This document shows, piece by piece, positions 32,701 to 43,435 of a stretch of 64,000 nt of DNA. The DNA lies in NCBI RefSeq assembly GCF_000340215.1, contig NW_006921533.1, positions 1,410,192 through 1,474,191 on the forward strand. Reading direction: 5' to 3'. Below the pieces are notes generated by a model. It searched no databases. It saw only the letters and a list, made by a program, of their open reading frames with translations, and had not been told where the DNA came from. Source of the DNA: Pseudocercospora fijiensis CIRAD86. Its lineage: Eukaryota > Ascomycota > Dothideomycetes > Mycosphaerellales > Mycosphaerellaceae. Position 1 is the stretch's first letter; each line of letters starts with the position of its first letter. The position numbers and the translations under genes were made by a program.

Positions 32701-35700
32701 GTTAAGAACGTTAAACTTCGGCTTAAGCACCTTCTTAAGCAGAAGCTAGAAGCGGCGGCTAATATATATATTAGCGATATAAGGGTACTTCCGTAGGCTA
32801 TTACGAGCTATCTTAATACGCTACGGCGGTAGCAATTTCTTCTACTGTTTATATCCTAGCATAAGTCGAGCAAGCGAGTCCTATTAAAAGTCTGCGGCAC
32901 TAATAGTATAGAACAGATTAGGCTTACCTAGAGCCCGTACGTACGTCTCTAGGTTAACGCGACGTCCGTTCTAGTATAGCCGAGTGCCTCGGATTTAGCC
33001 TCTAATACGGACAACGCTATTAATTAACCGCTATGCCTCTAGATCGCGCTAATCTGCCGACAATGCTGCTTCTATCGTCTTAGCGGTAACCTTAGTTCTA
33101 TCCTTCTAGTACTTGTTAGCAAAGAAAGCTGCTATATTAAGTACGTAGTAACGCATACCTTTATTAAAAACAGAGTACGGCTATCGCTCGTAAGAGGCAA
33201 ATCGGCTATCTTAGTATCTTATATAGTGCTCGATAGCCTGTTGCTAAGAGATAGCGCGCGGACGAGCTTAATTTAGATCGCCTTTACCCTAAGGTAGGAG
33301 TGTAGGAAACGCTATAGCTATAAGAGGGTATAACCGATTAAGCTCGTTAATTAGCACCTTGTTATAATCCGGCTAAGTAATATATAACAAGCGGGGCGGC
33401 TATTGTAGGGGATTATTAGACAGTCCTACAACCTCCTTACCTAGTCGACGATAGCAGAGACGATTACGCAACTAATTAAGTGCATAGTATTAGGGGTATA
33501 GATTTAGAACAGCTGCAAAGTTATAGCTAAGATCCTTATTAAGACTTAGTTAACCTACTCCCTAGGTAGGCCTATAATCTATACGCGACGGACCTGCAAC
33601 ACTAGAAGCTAGTAGAGGCGGCGCAATAGGTACTATAGGCGCAATATATATAGGTGCGGCGCGCTAGCGCTAGATTAGGAGTACTAGCATCTTAATATGT
33701 TATAGGCAGTTCGCCTTATTAGAGAGACTAGGATTATATTAATTAATATTAACTAGGATGCCTAGTGTCGTATATAAGAACTAATTACGGGTTGTCTCGT
33801 AGTCTCTAGCTATATACTACTTAAGCTCGGCGTAATAGTTAAGGTTAATAATGCTATATACGCACTATATATACTCGTACTAGATTCGACTCTCTTCCGG
33901 AAGATTAGTATCGTAGTAGGAGCGCTACTAAACACTGCGAGGAAAGGCATATCTATAGTACGAGAACTACTTAGAGGGCGGCGGATTCTGCTAGGGAATG
34001 TAGATTCTATAAGTAGAAGGCGTACGTTATAGCGGGCGGCTATATTCGGGGTTCGTAACAACTGCGTCTAAATCGAGCTGTTTAGGCTACTATTTATTAT
34101 ATTCTGCGTGCTTAAGCTATGCCTCGACAGATCTATCTTTAGGTAGCTGCGATAATGCTTCTTAATTAATAAGAATATCGCGATAGTACTTGTTGTTCGA
34201 TCTTAACTACTCGAGGGCGTTAATAACCTTGCTACGTTGTATACGGAAGTCTTCGCGAAACTAACGTCGCTTTCGCTATTAATCTTCTTCCGGCGGAATA
34301 CCTTTATCTTGCTCCTACATACTCTACGGTTTCTAACGTAGGCGAAGTACTACGAGGTCTAACTCTCGTACGATCCGAGGTAGCTTAGTATAAACTGTTA
34401 TAATATCCTTTAGGAAGTTGCAGATGTAGCTATAGTACTAGTATTGCTATCTACGAACGTAAAAAACCGACATCTGTATATAGACGCGTACAATAAGAAG
34501 CTCCTTAGCAGTCGAGAGCCCGGATAACTTATCTAGAACAGGTCTAGGGTCTATATTGTTCCTATCGCTATATAAGAATAGGTCGCCTAGCTATATCTTA
34601 CTAGAAGCATCTCGATTAACGTAACGACTGCAAATGCCTTTGTTCTTCTTAATGTTTATACTAAACTAAGTCTTATAGCACCGATTATACGTCTTAAGAG
34701 AATTAGCGTCTAAGGCAGAGCAAAAGTCGTATAGAAGCTCTTAGTCTTCGGCATCGAGAGCGGGAGTGTATAACTACTAGTCGATAGGTACTAATAGCGG
34801 ATCGTAATAAGTAAGGAAGCGGTCTTGTCGATCTTGCTATATACGTACGTTCGGTATAATAGCGCGTCGAGGTGTCGAAATTGCCTACTAAGAACCTCGC
34901 GGTAAGGGCGCCGGTATTAACTACGAAGTCTAAGAACTTGCCGATATTAGGATATCGCTCTATTATATAGCGCTTAGACTATAAGTACTGCCGGAGTGTC
35001 GCGCGGCAGGAGTAGTTAGGATCTGTTACTATCGAGGAAAGTGCTAGATGCAAGCTTTACGAAGTTTAGGTAAGCCCGCTCGTTAGAAGCTAAAGCGATT
35101 GCTATTATGCTTACTATATATATACTACTTGTTCTCGTTAATAGGATCTTCCCCTATACGTCCTTCCTCGTAGTATTAATAATAGTCGTCCTCCGCGCTA
35201 CTCTAGTCTTACTATAGTCGAGGTTTACTATACTTAATATATATAAAGAAGGGATTAGTACCGAGAGGGGTATTATCGGCGATCTGCTAGAATTACGAAG
35301 AACGGGCTCGATCTTGCTACGATAATTAAAGCGTAGACTACTAAGAATGCTGCACTACTAGACGCTAGCCTATAGGAGGAGGCGCCGGTATACTAATCGG
35401 GTAATTATTAACGTCGCCTTTATACCGAGTTTAATAGGCCTAATAACGGGCGTCGCAACTAGCTCTAGCATACTCCTACTGTTATGCCTAGGTATCTAGG
35501 CTTAGCTAACTTAATAGATAATACGGGCGTAGAGGTAAAGGGGGCCTTATTATACTAAGAGCAGCATCGGAGGCGGATATTAGGGTTCGTTATCGTAGAG
35601 CTAGAGTCGCTAGACCTAAGGGTATAGGCCTTAGCGTAGAACGCTTGTTGCCCTTCGCAATTTCCTAATTTCTAGCTATATTCTTAAATACGACTATCGC

Positions 35701-36480
35701 TCGGCAAGTAGTATATCGCTTTACCGGTAGACTACCCTTTCGTCTCTAATTAAGGAATTAATAGATATCCTTAATCTAGCTACAATTGTCGCATTTCTAA
35801 GTAGGTAGCTACTTACGATTAGAAGGAAACGGCTGCTAGTTTAGAAGTATAGACTCCTCGTTTAGAAGTGTCGACTACGCTACTCTTACTGCGGTAGTAG
35901 TAGCACTAAGCCCGACCGGAGGCAAAGAGTAAGAAGGAGCGGTAGACATAGGTCGAGGCTAATATAATATAGGCGTATTGTTATTCGCCCTAGGCGGCGG
36001 TATAGCGCGAAGCTTACTACTACCTATAAATCGAGGCGGATTAGGAATAGCGATACGAGTAGTCGGTATGCCGTTAGGGTCGTATTCGGAGTTCTCGAAG
36101 ACGCTATAGCATAGGTAGTTAATCGTATATTTACTATTATCCGTAAGCGTACGACTCGAGTACGTATGTCCCTAAATATTAACTATCTAGGGCTTAGTGC
36201 CGACGTAGATATTCGAGCCGCGAGATTGCTCTAGGATAAATAATCGACTAAGGTTTAGGCGACGTAGCTAGCGGCTATAATATCGGAGGACGTCGCGGAT
36301 TAACTAATAACGATTAAGGCGCAACTTCCGTATAATGTTAATATTAGATTTGCCTTTAAACTGCTTCTAACTCTAACGCGTAAAGCGCCGAATCGAGTGC
36401 TCTACTCGGCGATTATAGTCCTAAATGCGCTTATCGTCTACGAAGTAGTACTCCGACGATAGGCGCGGCTTTAGGCATAT
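29750..36480 (-). mobile_element. Helitron-1 Rep-helicase relic
   Basis: Minus-strand motifs in order: Rep-domain text YVRALGKPNLFYTISAADFYWD near 32.9 kb (two stops read as residues); FEQQNRSSCYIHFF near 32,670, where the family has a HxH and CAT has become TAT; the catalytic YILKYCSKTEVKS near 32,190; then a PIF1-type helicase with Walker A GGIGKSYLIK near 31,040, IEGSTLHSAFRLP near 30,900, the acidic IIINEKS near 30,790, PFGRINIIVFSDF near 30,690, and LTIYKAxGIILDKAV with FLRVKS near 29,900. This Rep plus PIF1 arrangement defines Helitrons. The N-terminal region (33.4-36.4 kb) is coherent but not recognised. Ends (TC...CTRR) could not be fixed. Confidence 0.85.
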
Positions 36481-36494
36481 AGTATCGGCCGATA

Positions 36495-36720
36495 CGGTAG
36501 TCTCGTATGTTTAGTATTTAGTGTTTAGTATTTGGTGTTTGTTATATAGTATATAGTATATAGTATATACGGTATATAGTATATAGTGTATAGTGTGCAG
36601 TATATAGTATATAGTATCTAGAAGCAAATAGAATGTACTATAGGCAAGAAGGATAGATATACGTATATAGGAAGGGTCGAAGTGTAGGTATAGGTATAGG
36701 TATAGGTATAGGAAAGCAGA
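36495..36720. repeat. Simple repeats: TATAG and GGTATA runs
   Basis: Dense TATAGTA/TTTAGTATTTGG words at about 36,500-36,615 and GGTATA repeated five times at about 36,683-36,712, on the presumed 5' side of Helitron-1. Confidence 0.7.
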
Positions 36721-36979
36721 AGTCTGCCGGAAGAAGGAAAGAAAGCAATAGGTAACGTAAAAACCTACCTTAGGTGCCTAGTCGCTTTTACGATACGAGT
36801 AAAGAAAGCCTCTTACTGTTTCTAGTACTAGCACTAGTACTAGTACTGTTTAGTCTACGTATATACGATTCCGGTCGGCAACTAATATCTACCTGTATAT
36901 CGTTTGTATAACGCGACTATAACTAACTTTAAGCCTAACTCTCGCCTACCTACCTTTACTATTATTGCCCTTTATAGGC

Positions 36980-37590
36980 CACTTTAGTATCCCTGTCTAT
37001 TGCTAGCGTTGTCGCTTAGGGCAGAGGGGAATAGTCGTCGCAAGCTCCTCCTAAACCCCCCGTACCTACCGCTTTAGTACCCTTATATTGCTAGCGTTGT
37101 CGCTTAGGGTAGAGAGGAATAGTCGTCGTAAGCTCCTTCTAAACCCCCCGTACCTACCGCTTTAGTACCCTTATATTACTAGCATTGTCGCTTAGGGTAG
37201 GGGGGGAATAGTCGTCGCAAGCTCCTCCTAAACCCCCCCGTACCTACCGCTTTAGTACCCTCTAATTGCTAGCATTGTCGCTTAGGGTAGGGGGGAATAG
37301 TCGTCGTAAGCTTCTCCTAAACCCCTCGTACCTACCGCTTTAGTATCTACATTTCTTCTACTAACGTTGTCGCTTAGGGTAGAGGGGAATAGTCGTCGCA
37401 AGCTCCTTCTAAACCCCCCGTACCTACCGCTTTAGTATCTACATTTCTTCTACTAACGTTGTCGCTTAGGATAGGGGGAAATAGTTGTCGCAAGCTCCTC
37501 CTAAACCCCCCGTACCTACCGCTTTAGCATCTACGTTCCTTCTACTAACGTTATCGCTTAGAGGGAAGGGAGCCTACCGCTTTAGTAACG
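36980..37590. repeat. Minisatellite, seven units of 88-92 bp
   Basis: The word (G/A)CTA(G/A)C(G/A)TTGTCGCTTAGG recurs at 37,002, 37,090, 37,178, 37,268, 37,360, 37,452 and 37,544, with spacings of 88, 88, 90, 92, 92 and 92. Each unit includes a C-rich segment (CTCCTAAACCCCCCGTACCTACCGCTTTAGTA). The first four units and the last three form two subtypes by the sequence before the word. Confidence 0.9.
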
Positions 37591-37884
37591 CTAGGCGAGT
37601 AGTAGGTATTTAATCTAGCGATAGCTTAGTAGAGGGTATATTAAGCGCAAGTCCTTTATAGGTTAGGGGTTGCCGGTAGGTCTTATCTACTAGGAGCTGC
37701 GATACTGTTCTCCTACTAGGTTCTCGGAGCCTAAGGCATCCGTCGTTATTGTATTAATTACTTTTGCTAGTATAGTTTTGCTAGAAACACGCTAAATCGA
37801 CTTAACTCGGTAGGCTTCGGATAGGGCGAGTTTAGGTGCTAGTTTAGTACGTAGCAATATAGATACTAGCTTAATGTCGATAAT

Positions 37885-37980
37885 ATAGCTTCTAGATACG
37901 GAATTGAACCCTTAACTAGTATAGTGTTTAAACCTTACCTACCTACCTTCCCCTTCTAACTAAGCTATTACTATAGGCAG
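37885..37980 (-). other. tRNA-like relic with RIPed polymerase III boxes
   Basis: On the minus strand TAGCTTAGTTAGAAGG (37,967-37,952) matches an A box with TG/CA changed to TA, and GGTTCAATTCC (37,910-37,900) matches the B box, 41 nt apart. The T-stem is only partly paired and the acceptor stem does not close, so this is a decayed tRNA or a tRNA-derived SINE head, not a working gene. Confidence 0.4.
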
Positions 37981-37989
37981 CAGTAATAA

Positions 37990-39209
37990 GGGTATATAAT
38001 AGCACTACAATTTACAACCTTTAACTAATAATAATCGACTAATAACGAAGCGACGCCTAGCTATAACTAGGTATAGGAGTTATAGTAATCCTTTACGCCT
38101 AGTTATTAAGTTACGTAGGGAACCTATAGGATTTAGGCTTCGGTCCTTAGGCTTCGGCCTTTTCTAAGGCAGCTAGTAGCCTAATAAACTAGCGGCGGGT
38201 CCTGCCTTATACTATTAAAGAAATCAGTCCGCCTAGTTTTCTATAGCGGCGCCTTCTTATAAGGCGTATAAGGTCGAAGTCTAGTAGGTATGTTTACTTA
38301 GTCGATTTGTAACGTATCTTAAAGGGTTATAAGCTCGAGGGCTATATCGTGTCCGTAAGAGTAATTCCGGGTATTGCCTGTTTATAGTTTTTTGCTTCCG
38401 GGCTTTAGGTCCTTTTTTTTAGCCTTAGTCGGCCTTAGTCGGTACTATCTTTATTAGTTTGTTTGCTAGCTTCTTTTGTCTATATGCCTATCCGTAGTAC
38501 TATCTATAGCTCTTAATACTCGATTGTTCTTTCGTTCTTTCGCTACTAAAGGTCGCTAAGGGTACGGTTTGCGGAGGTGCGGTACGCTTTAGTACGATAG
38601 GCTTTAGTATAGTACGCTTTTTGCTATTAGCGCGTCGTAGTATTGTCGCATCGTAATATTAGCGTATATCGAGGGTAGGTAGGTAGTACTAGCGCATTGT
38701 TATTATCGCATTATTATAGTTTAGAGGAAGTAACGTAAAAGGTAGGTACGTAATGTCTTCGGAGGCCGAGTTTGTCCGTCCTACTAGTTTGTATATAACT
38801 TAGCTAATTAGATCTTAAGCTTTCGAAATCCGGGGAGTTACGTAGTAACAACTTAGCACATTTAGCTACTATAGTACCCTTGTTAGTATAAGGCGAGCTT
38901 CGCTCGCAACTATCCGTACTAGGCTTGCCTAGCTTCTTAGTAGACCTCCTAGTATATTAATTGCTATATAGGCTCTATATTAATTTCTAGCCTTCCGTAT
39001 CGGTATTAATGTCTTCTATAAGGTTAAAAACTCGCTAGCGAAGCTATTTAAGGTTACTAATACTGCTAGGCGTAGATAGGTCTATATTAGACGTTATGCA
39101 ATATAGGGGATATAGAATAGGAAATGTAGAAGGAATTTAGGAACAGTAGAGATGGTAGCAATGCCAAGATTACGATTTGTATTGGGTTTAGCGGGGCTTG
39201 GTATGGTTA
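37990..39209. other. RIPed sequence without recognised coding content
   Basis: Stop-filled, TA-rich up to about 39,085; the last ~120 bp before the palindrome are not RIPed and contain normal TG/CA. No motif identified. Confidence 0.4.
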
Positions 39210-39225
39210 GAGTTGCTAGCAACTC
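39210..39225. repeat. 16-bp palindrome, right boundary of RIP block 1
   Basis: GAGTTGCTAGCAACTC, identical to 10,816-10,831. It marks the return to ordinary single-copy sequence upstream of pyrG. Confidence 0.75.
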
Positions 39226-39886
39226 TAGGTGCCCCGTGCGGGCCCCACAGTTGCTGGTATACAGACACTCCGCCAGACGCCAGACAGCAGGCGCAGGCGC
39301 ATCGCATCTCTTGTGGCTTCCCGGGGCAATCTTACATTGAGCAGGTGCCAGGTGCCAGGTGCCAGCAGTGTCAGGCAGGTATCGTACCTTACCCACTACC
39401 GTGAGAGTATCGTCAGATGCGGCCACTTGCGTGAGTGTCACGCATACCAACACACTCCCTGCCCTGACACTGACACCGAGCTTCGTGAATGATGGTGAAG
39501 CTTCCTTACGCAAACCAATGACAGGCAGGAGTTCGTTTCTCTTATTCTGGAGAAAGCTTCATTTCGCTCTTGATATTTGAAATTGAGCAGCGCCGTGGAC
39601 GTGCAGCTGCTACTAATTTCTGCACGCAGTCGCGACCTTCTTGTTGTCGTGCCCTGCCGGCCTTCAAATTCTACTCGCCGGCTCACTTCCTATTCTACCT
39701 TCTCCCTTCTGCTAAGCTACGACACCACAGAAGTCTGCGTGCTGCCACTCGTTTGCTTCCCTCTTGTCCTATCCCCGCGCACGAGTGCCACCGAGTTCAT
39801 CCAGCGAGCATAGCACGCACGTAATATACGGCGCGCAACCTAGCCCGCCAGAGTCCCTCACTCGCGCAGATCACAGATCGCCCGCC
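39226..39886. promoter_or_regulatory. Upstream region of pyrG
   Basis: The 661 bp between the transposon boundary and the pyrG start. It becomes C/T-rich towards the gene (39,640-39,880), as is common for strongly expressed fungal housekeeping promoters. A short direct repeat (CAGGTGCCAGGTGCCAGGTG) lies near 39,343-39,363. No specific factor site recognised. Confidence 0.45.
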
Positions 39887-41219
39887 ATGCCACATCATAC
39901 CCTCGCCCAGACCTACGCACAGCGCTCCGAGCAACCCGACCTCACTCCCCTGGCGACCTATCTCCTACGATTGGTGCACATCAAGAGAACGAATCTGTGC
40001 GTCTCGGCGGATGTCTACACCACAAATGACCTCTTGCGGCTCGCGGAAGAAGTGGGCGATCACATCTGCGTGCTCAAAACCCACGCCGACACCATCGGGG
40101 ACTTTGGGGACAAGACGATACGCGGTCTGAATGAGATCTCGAGGCGCAAGAAGTTCCTAGTCTTCGAGGACAGGAAGTTTCTGGATATCGGCAGTATGTG
40201 GCCCTGGATCAGGCCGCCGCTGAAAGGTTCACAGGGCAGCAGCTAATGTGACCGATATAGACACCGTACAACAGCAATATTTGGGCGGCCCGCTGACCAT
40301 CGTCCGCTGGGCTTCGATCATCAATGCGAATATCCTCCCCGGACCTGCCATAATAACTGCCCTCTCTCAAGCAGCTCAAAAGGCAATCGCAGCTCATAAC
40401 ACCTCAGTTTCCACCGATATACGAGCCTCACCTGCCCTCACTGCACACGACGATTTTGACGACCACGACGATGATCATGACTATCAGCATCACGAAATCT
40501 ATTCAGAAGATGAATATCAGGAAGATTCCAATGACCGAACACGAAAACAATCCGTGGTGTCGGTCAGCACAACTATCAGTAAGCAATGACTCCGCCAGAC
40601 AGCACGGGCTGAGCTCGCCACGTCGCAGACAGCTGTCTGGTCTCGGCTTGCAGGCTTGGAGCGATGCTGACCCTGAGGCTTTGTAGGCATGAAATCCGAA
40701 GCAATCTCCCCTCACCCGCATATTCGACCTTCGTTATCACGGGTTTCGTCTGGCAGCCCGAACGACCTTGAAGAAGACGAAGGCGACGATCCGGAGGCTC
40801 TCGACCATCTAGGTCCACCGCCGTTCGCTCGATCGCTCCTGCTTCTAGCACAAATGTCCTCGGCAGGCAACTTCTTCACGCCGGAATACACAGCCGAAAG
40901 TGTTCGACTCGCGCGAGAAAACAAGGACTTCGTGATCGGCTTTATTGCCCAGCAGAGTCTGAACGAGAAGCCCGAGGACAATTTCATCACGATGACGCCT
41001 GGTGTACAACTATCGGCCGGCGGAGATGGATTAGGACAGCAGTATAACACTCCAGCGAAGGTCATCGGCGAAAATGGCAACGACATAATCGTCGTTGGCA
41101 GGGGCATCACGGAAGCTAAAGACCGAAAAGCAGCCGCGCTCGAGTATAGGCGGCAAGGATGGCAGGCATATAAGGACCGAGTGAAGATGATGAGGAAGGC
41201 AGGAACGCTGAACAGATGA
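39887..41219 (+). CDS. pyrG/URA3: Orotidine 5'-phosphate decarboxylase (three exons)
   Basis: Exons 39887-40193, 40261-40578 and 40687-41219, with introns of 67 and 108 nt, give 1,158 nt or 385 residues. It catalyses the last step of UMP synthesis in the cytosol. Active-site elements are present: Asp42 (SADVYTT), Lys64 (LKTHAD) and the DxKxxD triad Asp95/Lys97/Asp100 in FEDRKFLDIGN, which is completed across intron 1. The phosphate-binding end reads TPGVQL and later IIVVGRGI. Between the barrel halves lies a long hydrophilic insert, including an Asp/His-rich stretch encoded at about 40,450-40,530, as in other filamentous ascomycetes; yeast lacks it. Intron 2 is the only join that removes the TGA at 40,588 and keeps frame. 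The next upstream ATG (39,764 frame) adds unlikely sequence. Confidence 0.95.
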
Positions 41220-42076
41220 TTTGAAAAAAAAAGTGTGAGATTGTGCGTTCAAGCGATCATTTCGACGCGAACGATGAACGCGTCGCTTCTGCAGACTGCA
41301 TGCAGTCTACGCAGTCCAGCTCTCACGGCGGTGTGCGATATGCAATCCACTGCGCAGAGCTTTCGGCGGCTACTTGGCACGCTGCTGGGGTTTTCACGGC
41401 CTTTCACTTCTACAAAGGATGCGTCAGCATACATGCTAGATTATGCATCGAAGATCATTGATTGATCTTGGTACGCATCTTCCCCGGATCTTCAATACAT
41501 CCATCATCCATCCTGCAGATCATTCAATGCTTTTTTTTCTTCGTGTTTCAAGAGACGATACGATGTGGACGGAGTTGTCCGGGGTTGAGCACGTTTGTGA
41601 CACCGTGCCTGTTTTGAGAAGTTTGGGCGATGAAGGTATGTATGTGTGCCGAGTGCGGTCTTGTTTACTTGTTCGTGGAGATTTGGCTAATGAGTTCATA
41701 TATCACATGTAGGTACACTTGGCCTCGGGCCCAGACCTACGACACACAATCTTTCCCGATGATTTTCGAGGGAAAGCCGATAGGGTCCATGTCTCCATCG
41801 TCTAAGCACTTCTATTCCAGTGCAGACGACAGGTGCGAGCTCGCGATAATGACTACGGCCATGGCCCGGTTGCAAGCCTTGGTGATGCAGCATATCTTTC
41901 GCAGACGATCGGCAAGCCACAGTAGCACAACTCTCTCTGAGCTTTGCTGGAGGCGTCGGTCTGGCCAACACATATTTATAGCCAGCCTTGCGACAGATTA
42001 CTGTATATATGCACGATGTCAGCACAGTCCGCTGCTCGATGTCGCGGCGAGCTACAAACGGCGTGCCAGAACCGTT
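41220..42076. other. Intergenic between pyrG and the HET pseudogene
   Basis: Only overlapping short frames without motifs. Normal composition with T8 near 41,531; no RIP signature. It may contain the original promoter of the HET gene. Confidence 0.5.
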
Positions 42077-43407
42077 ATGGATCACATTCCCAACGAGAAC
42101 GGCCATCGATTGGACGTTCAGGTCCCCTACTATGCTCGCGGACTGTCCTACGATAACCAGACGTGGGCGACCTATCCAGACCGTGCTGGATTTTTCTAGT
42201 TATCTGGGCAGCTTACAGTTCAGGAATTGGACGCTCACTATCAGCATTGTTCGACAGAAGGTCTACAAGCATTCGTGCAATCCTGGATGTTCTTCGCTGT
42301 CCTGCAAAGATTCTTGGGCGTGCAAAAAGCAGCAAGGCTTGGTGTCCCCATCAGCTCGAAGCGCTGTACTCGACGTTATCGTATAGCGCGCTCGTTTATC
42401 TCACCGGCCGTGATCGAATGGACCGAAAGGGTATCGACCATGCGCAGTGCACGGAGCATCATACTTGCGTTGCGTTCAACACAGAAATCGGGGTCAAGAT
42501 CGAGACTGCGCACGAAGAGGACGGCTGCGGCTGCCAGCACGTACTAGCGCCTCGGGAAGAACGGGTGCAAATTCTCGAGCGTGGCGGCATACCGGTGCTT
42601 CGCTGTCTTCGAAAGCGAAACGGAAGCTTCGAAGTCAACTTTGTGCCGGCCTCACTAGAGCTCAAATACGCCGCAATCTCACATCTTTGGGCAGACGGCC
42701 TGGGCAATGTCTTCGAAAACTCGCTGCCCCATTGCCAGCTGTCGAGACTGGTCAAGGCCGTTCGTTGAGGGACTTCTAGACGAAAGCTTTCAGGTCCTAA
42801 ATCAAAACCATTTTGAACAATACTGGATCTCGATGGAACACGAAGAGCTGCGGTACTGCGTGGAACAGCTGCCATTCAAGCCCACGGAAGCCATCATACT
42901 GCTCGACCGCTCAGATCCCCTCCTTAGAGTTGATGAGACTGCTGTGTGCCATGGTGCATGCCTGCTCGCTATTGGTTACAAAGAGGTCGGACACGACTCG
43001 GAGAGAGCGCAGGCCGCAATTTATGTCGGCCCACTCACTTGGGGCAGAATCATCGGCAATACTGACCACGAAGCATTACCTCGACTTTTAGCCAGCCATG
43101 TCTCTACATCTGATGTTCCGAGCATTATCATCTCTTCTGGTAAGAAGATCTCTTGCCACCAATGTGCAATTACTAACTTCCTGCCACAGACATCGCGTCC
43201 TGGCCACAACTCCCGCCCTCAAGAGCCCGAAGACTCCGCTCGGTAAAAGCCATGCGCTGGATTATATTCTTCGTGTTCTTCATCGTCTTACTCATGACCT
43301 TAGCCATCGGCCAGAGCGATATCAACGCCAAAGGCAAACATTTCGATATGCAAAGACCTCACTCAGAACCCGTCATCGATCCCGGTGACTGTGGGCAAAC
43401 AGGTTGA
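42077..43407 (+). pseudogene. HET-domain gene, broken by stop, frameshift and internal deletion
   Basis: ATG 42,077 opens MDHIPNENGHRLDVQVPYYA; a TAG at 42,197-42,199 interrupts, and the same frame continues with LQAFVQSWMFFAVLQRFLG. At about 42,325-42,340 (an A5 run) coding shifts frame to WCPHQLEALYSTLSYSAL and a Cys-rich CTEHHTCVAFN...GCGCQH segment. It then reaches the HET core start YAAISHLWADGLGN with ENSLPHCQLSRL. A TGA at 42,766-42,768 ends this, and a third frame continues with EGLLDESFQVLNQNHFEQYW to 43,139. The DTLC-type part that normally follows the HET start is absent, indicating an internal loss. A good GT-AG intron (43,140-43,189) then joins a C-terminal membrane helix (IIFFVFFIVLLMTLAIG) ending at TGA 43,405-43,407. 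HET proteins trigger incompatibility cell death between strains. Confidence 0.7.
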
Positions 43408-43435
43408 TGGTGGTACAGTTTGCGTCGTGAACCAA

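Larger units (their letters stand above)
10816..39225. mobile_element. RIP block 1: 28.4 kb nest of degraded transposons
   Basis: From about 10,858 to 39,085 the sequence is dominated by TA-rich words while CpA and TpG almost vanish. In 15,001-15,300 I count one CA and one TG, whereas CpG is common. This is the signature of repeat-induced point mutation (C to T at CpA, both strands). Stops TAG/TAA occur throughout every frame, yet recognisable transposon proteins appear when these are read through. It contains a chromovirus, a MULE-like relic, a Helitron and several repeats, listed separately, and is framed by the 16-bp palindrome. The outermost ~120 bp on the right (39,090-39,209) and ~25 bp on the left are hardly mutated. 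Confidence 0.9.

Noticed and set aside
41235..41712. Plus-strand open frames after pyrG
   Set aside because: Several frames overlap with equal length and no protein-like composition, and they lie in the 3' flank of pyrG.
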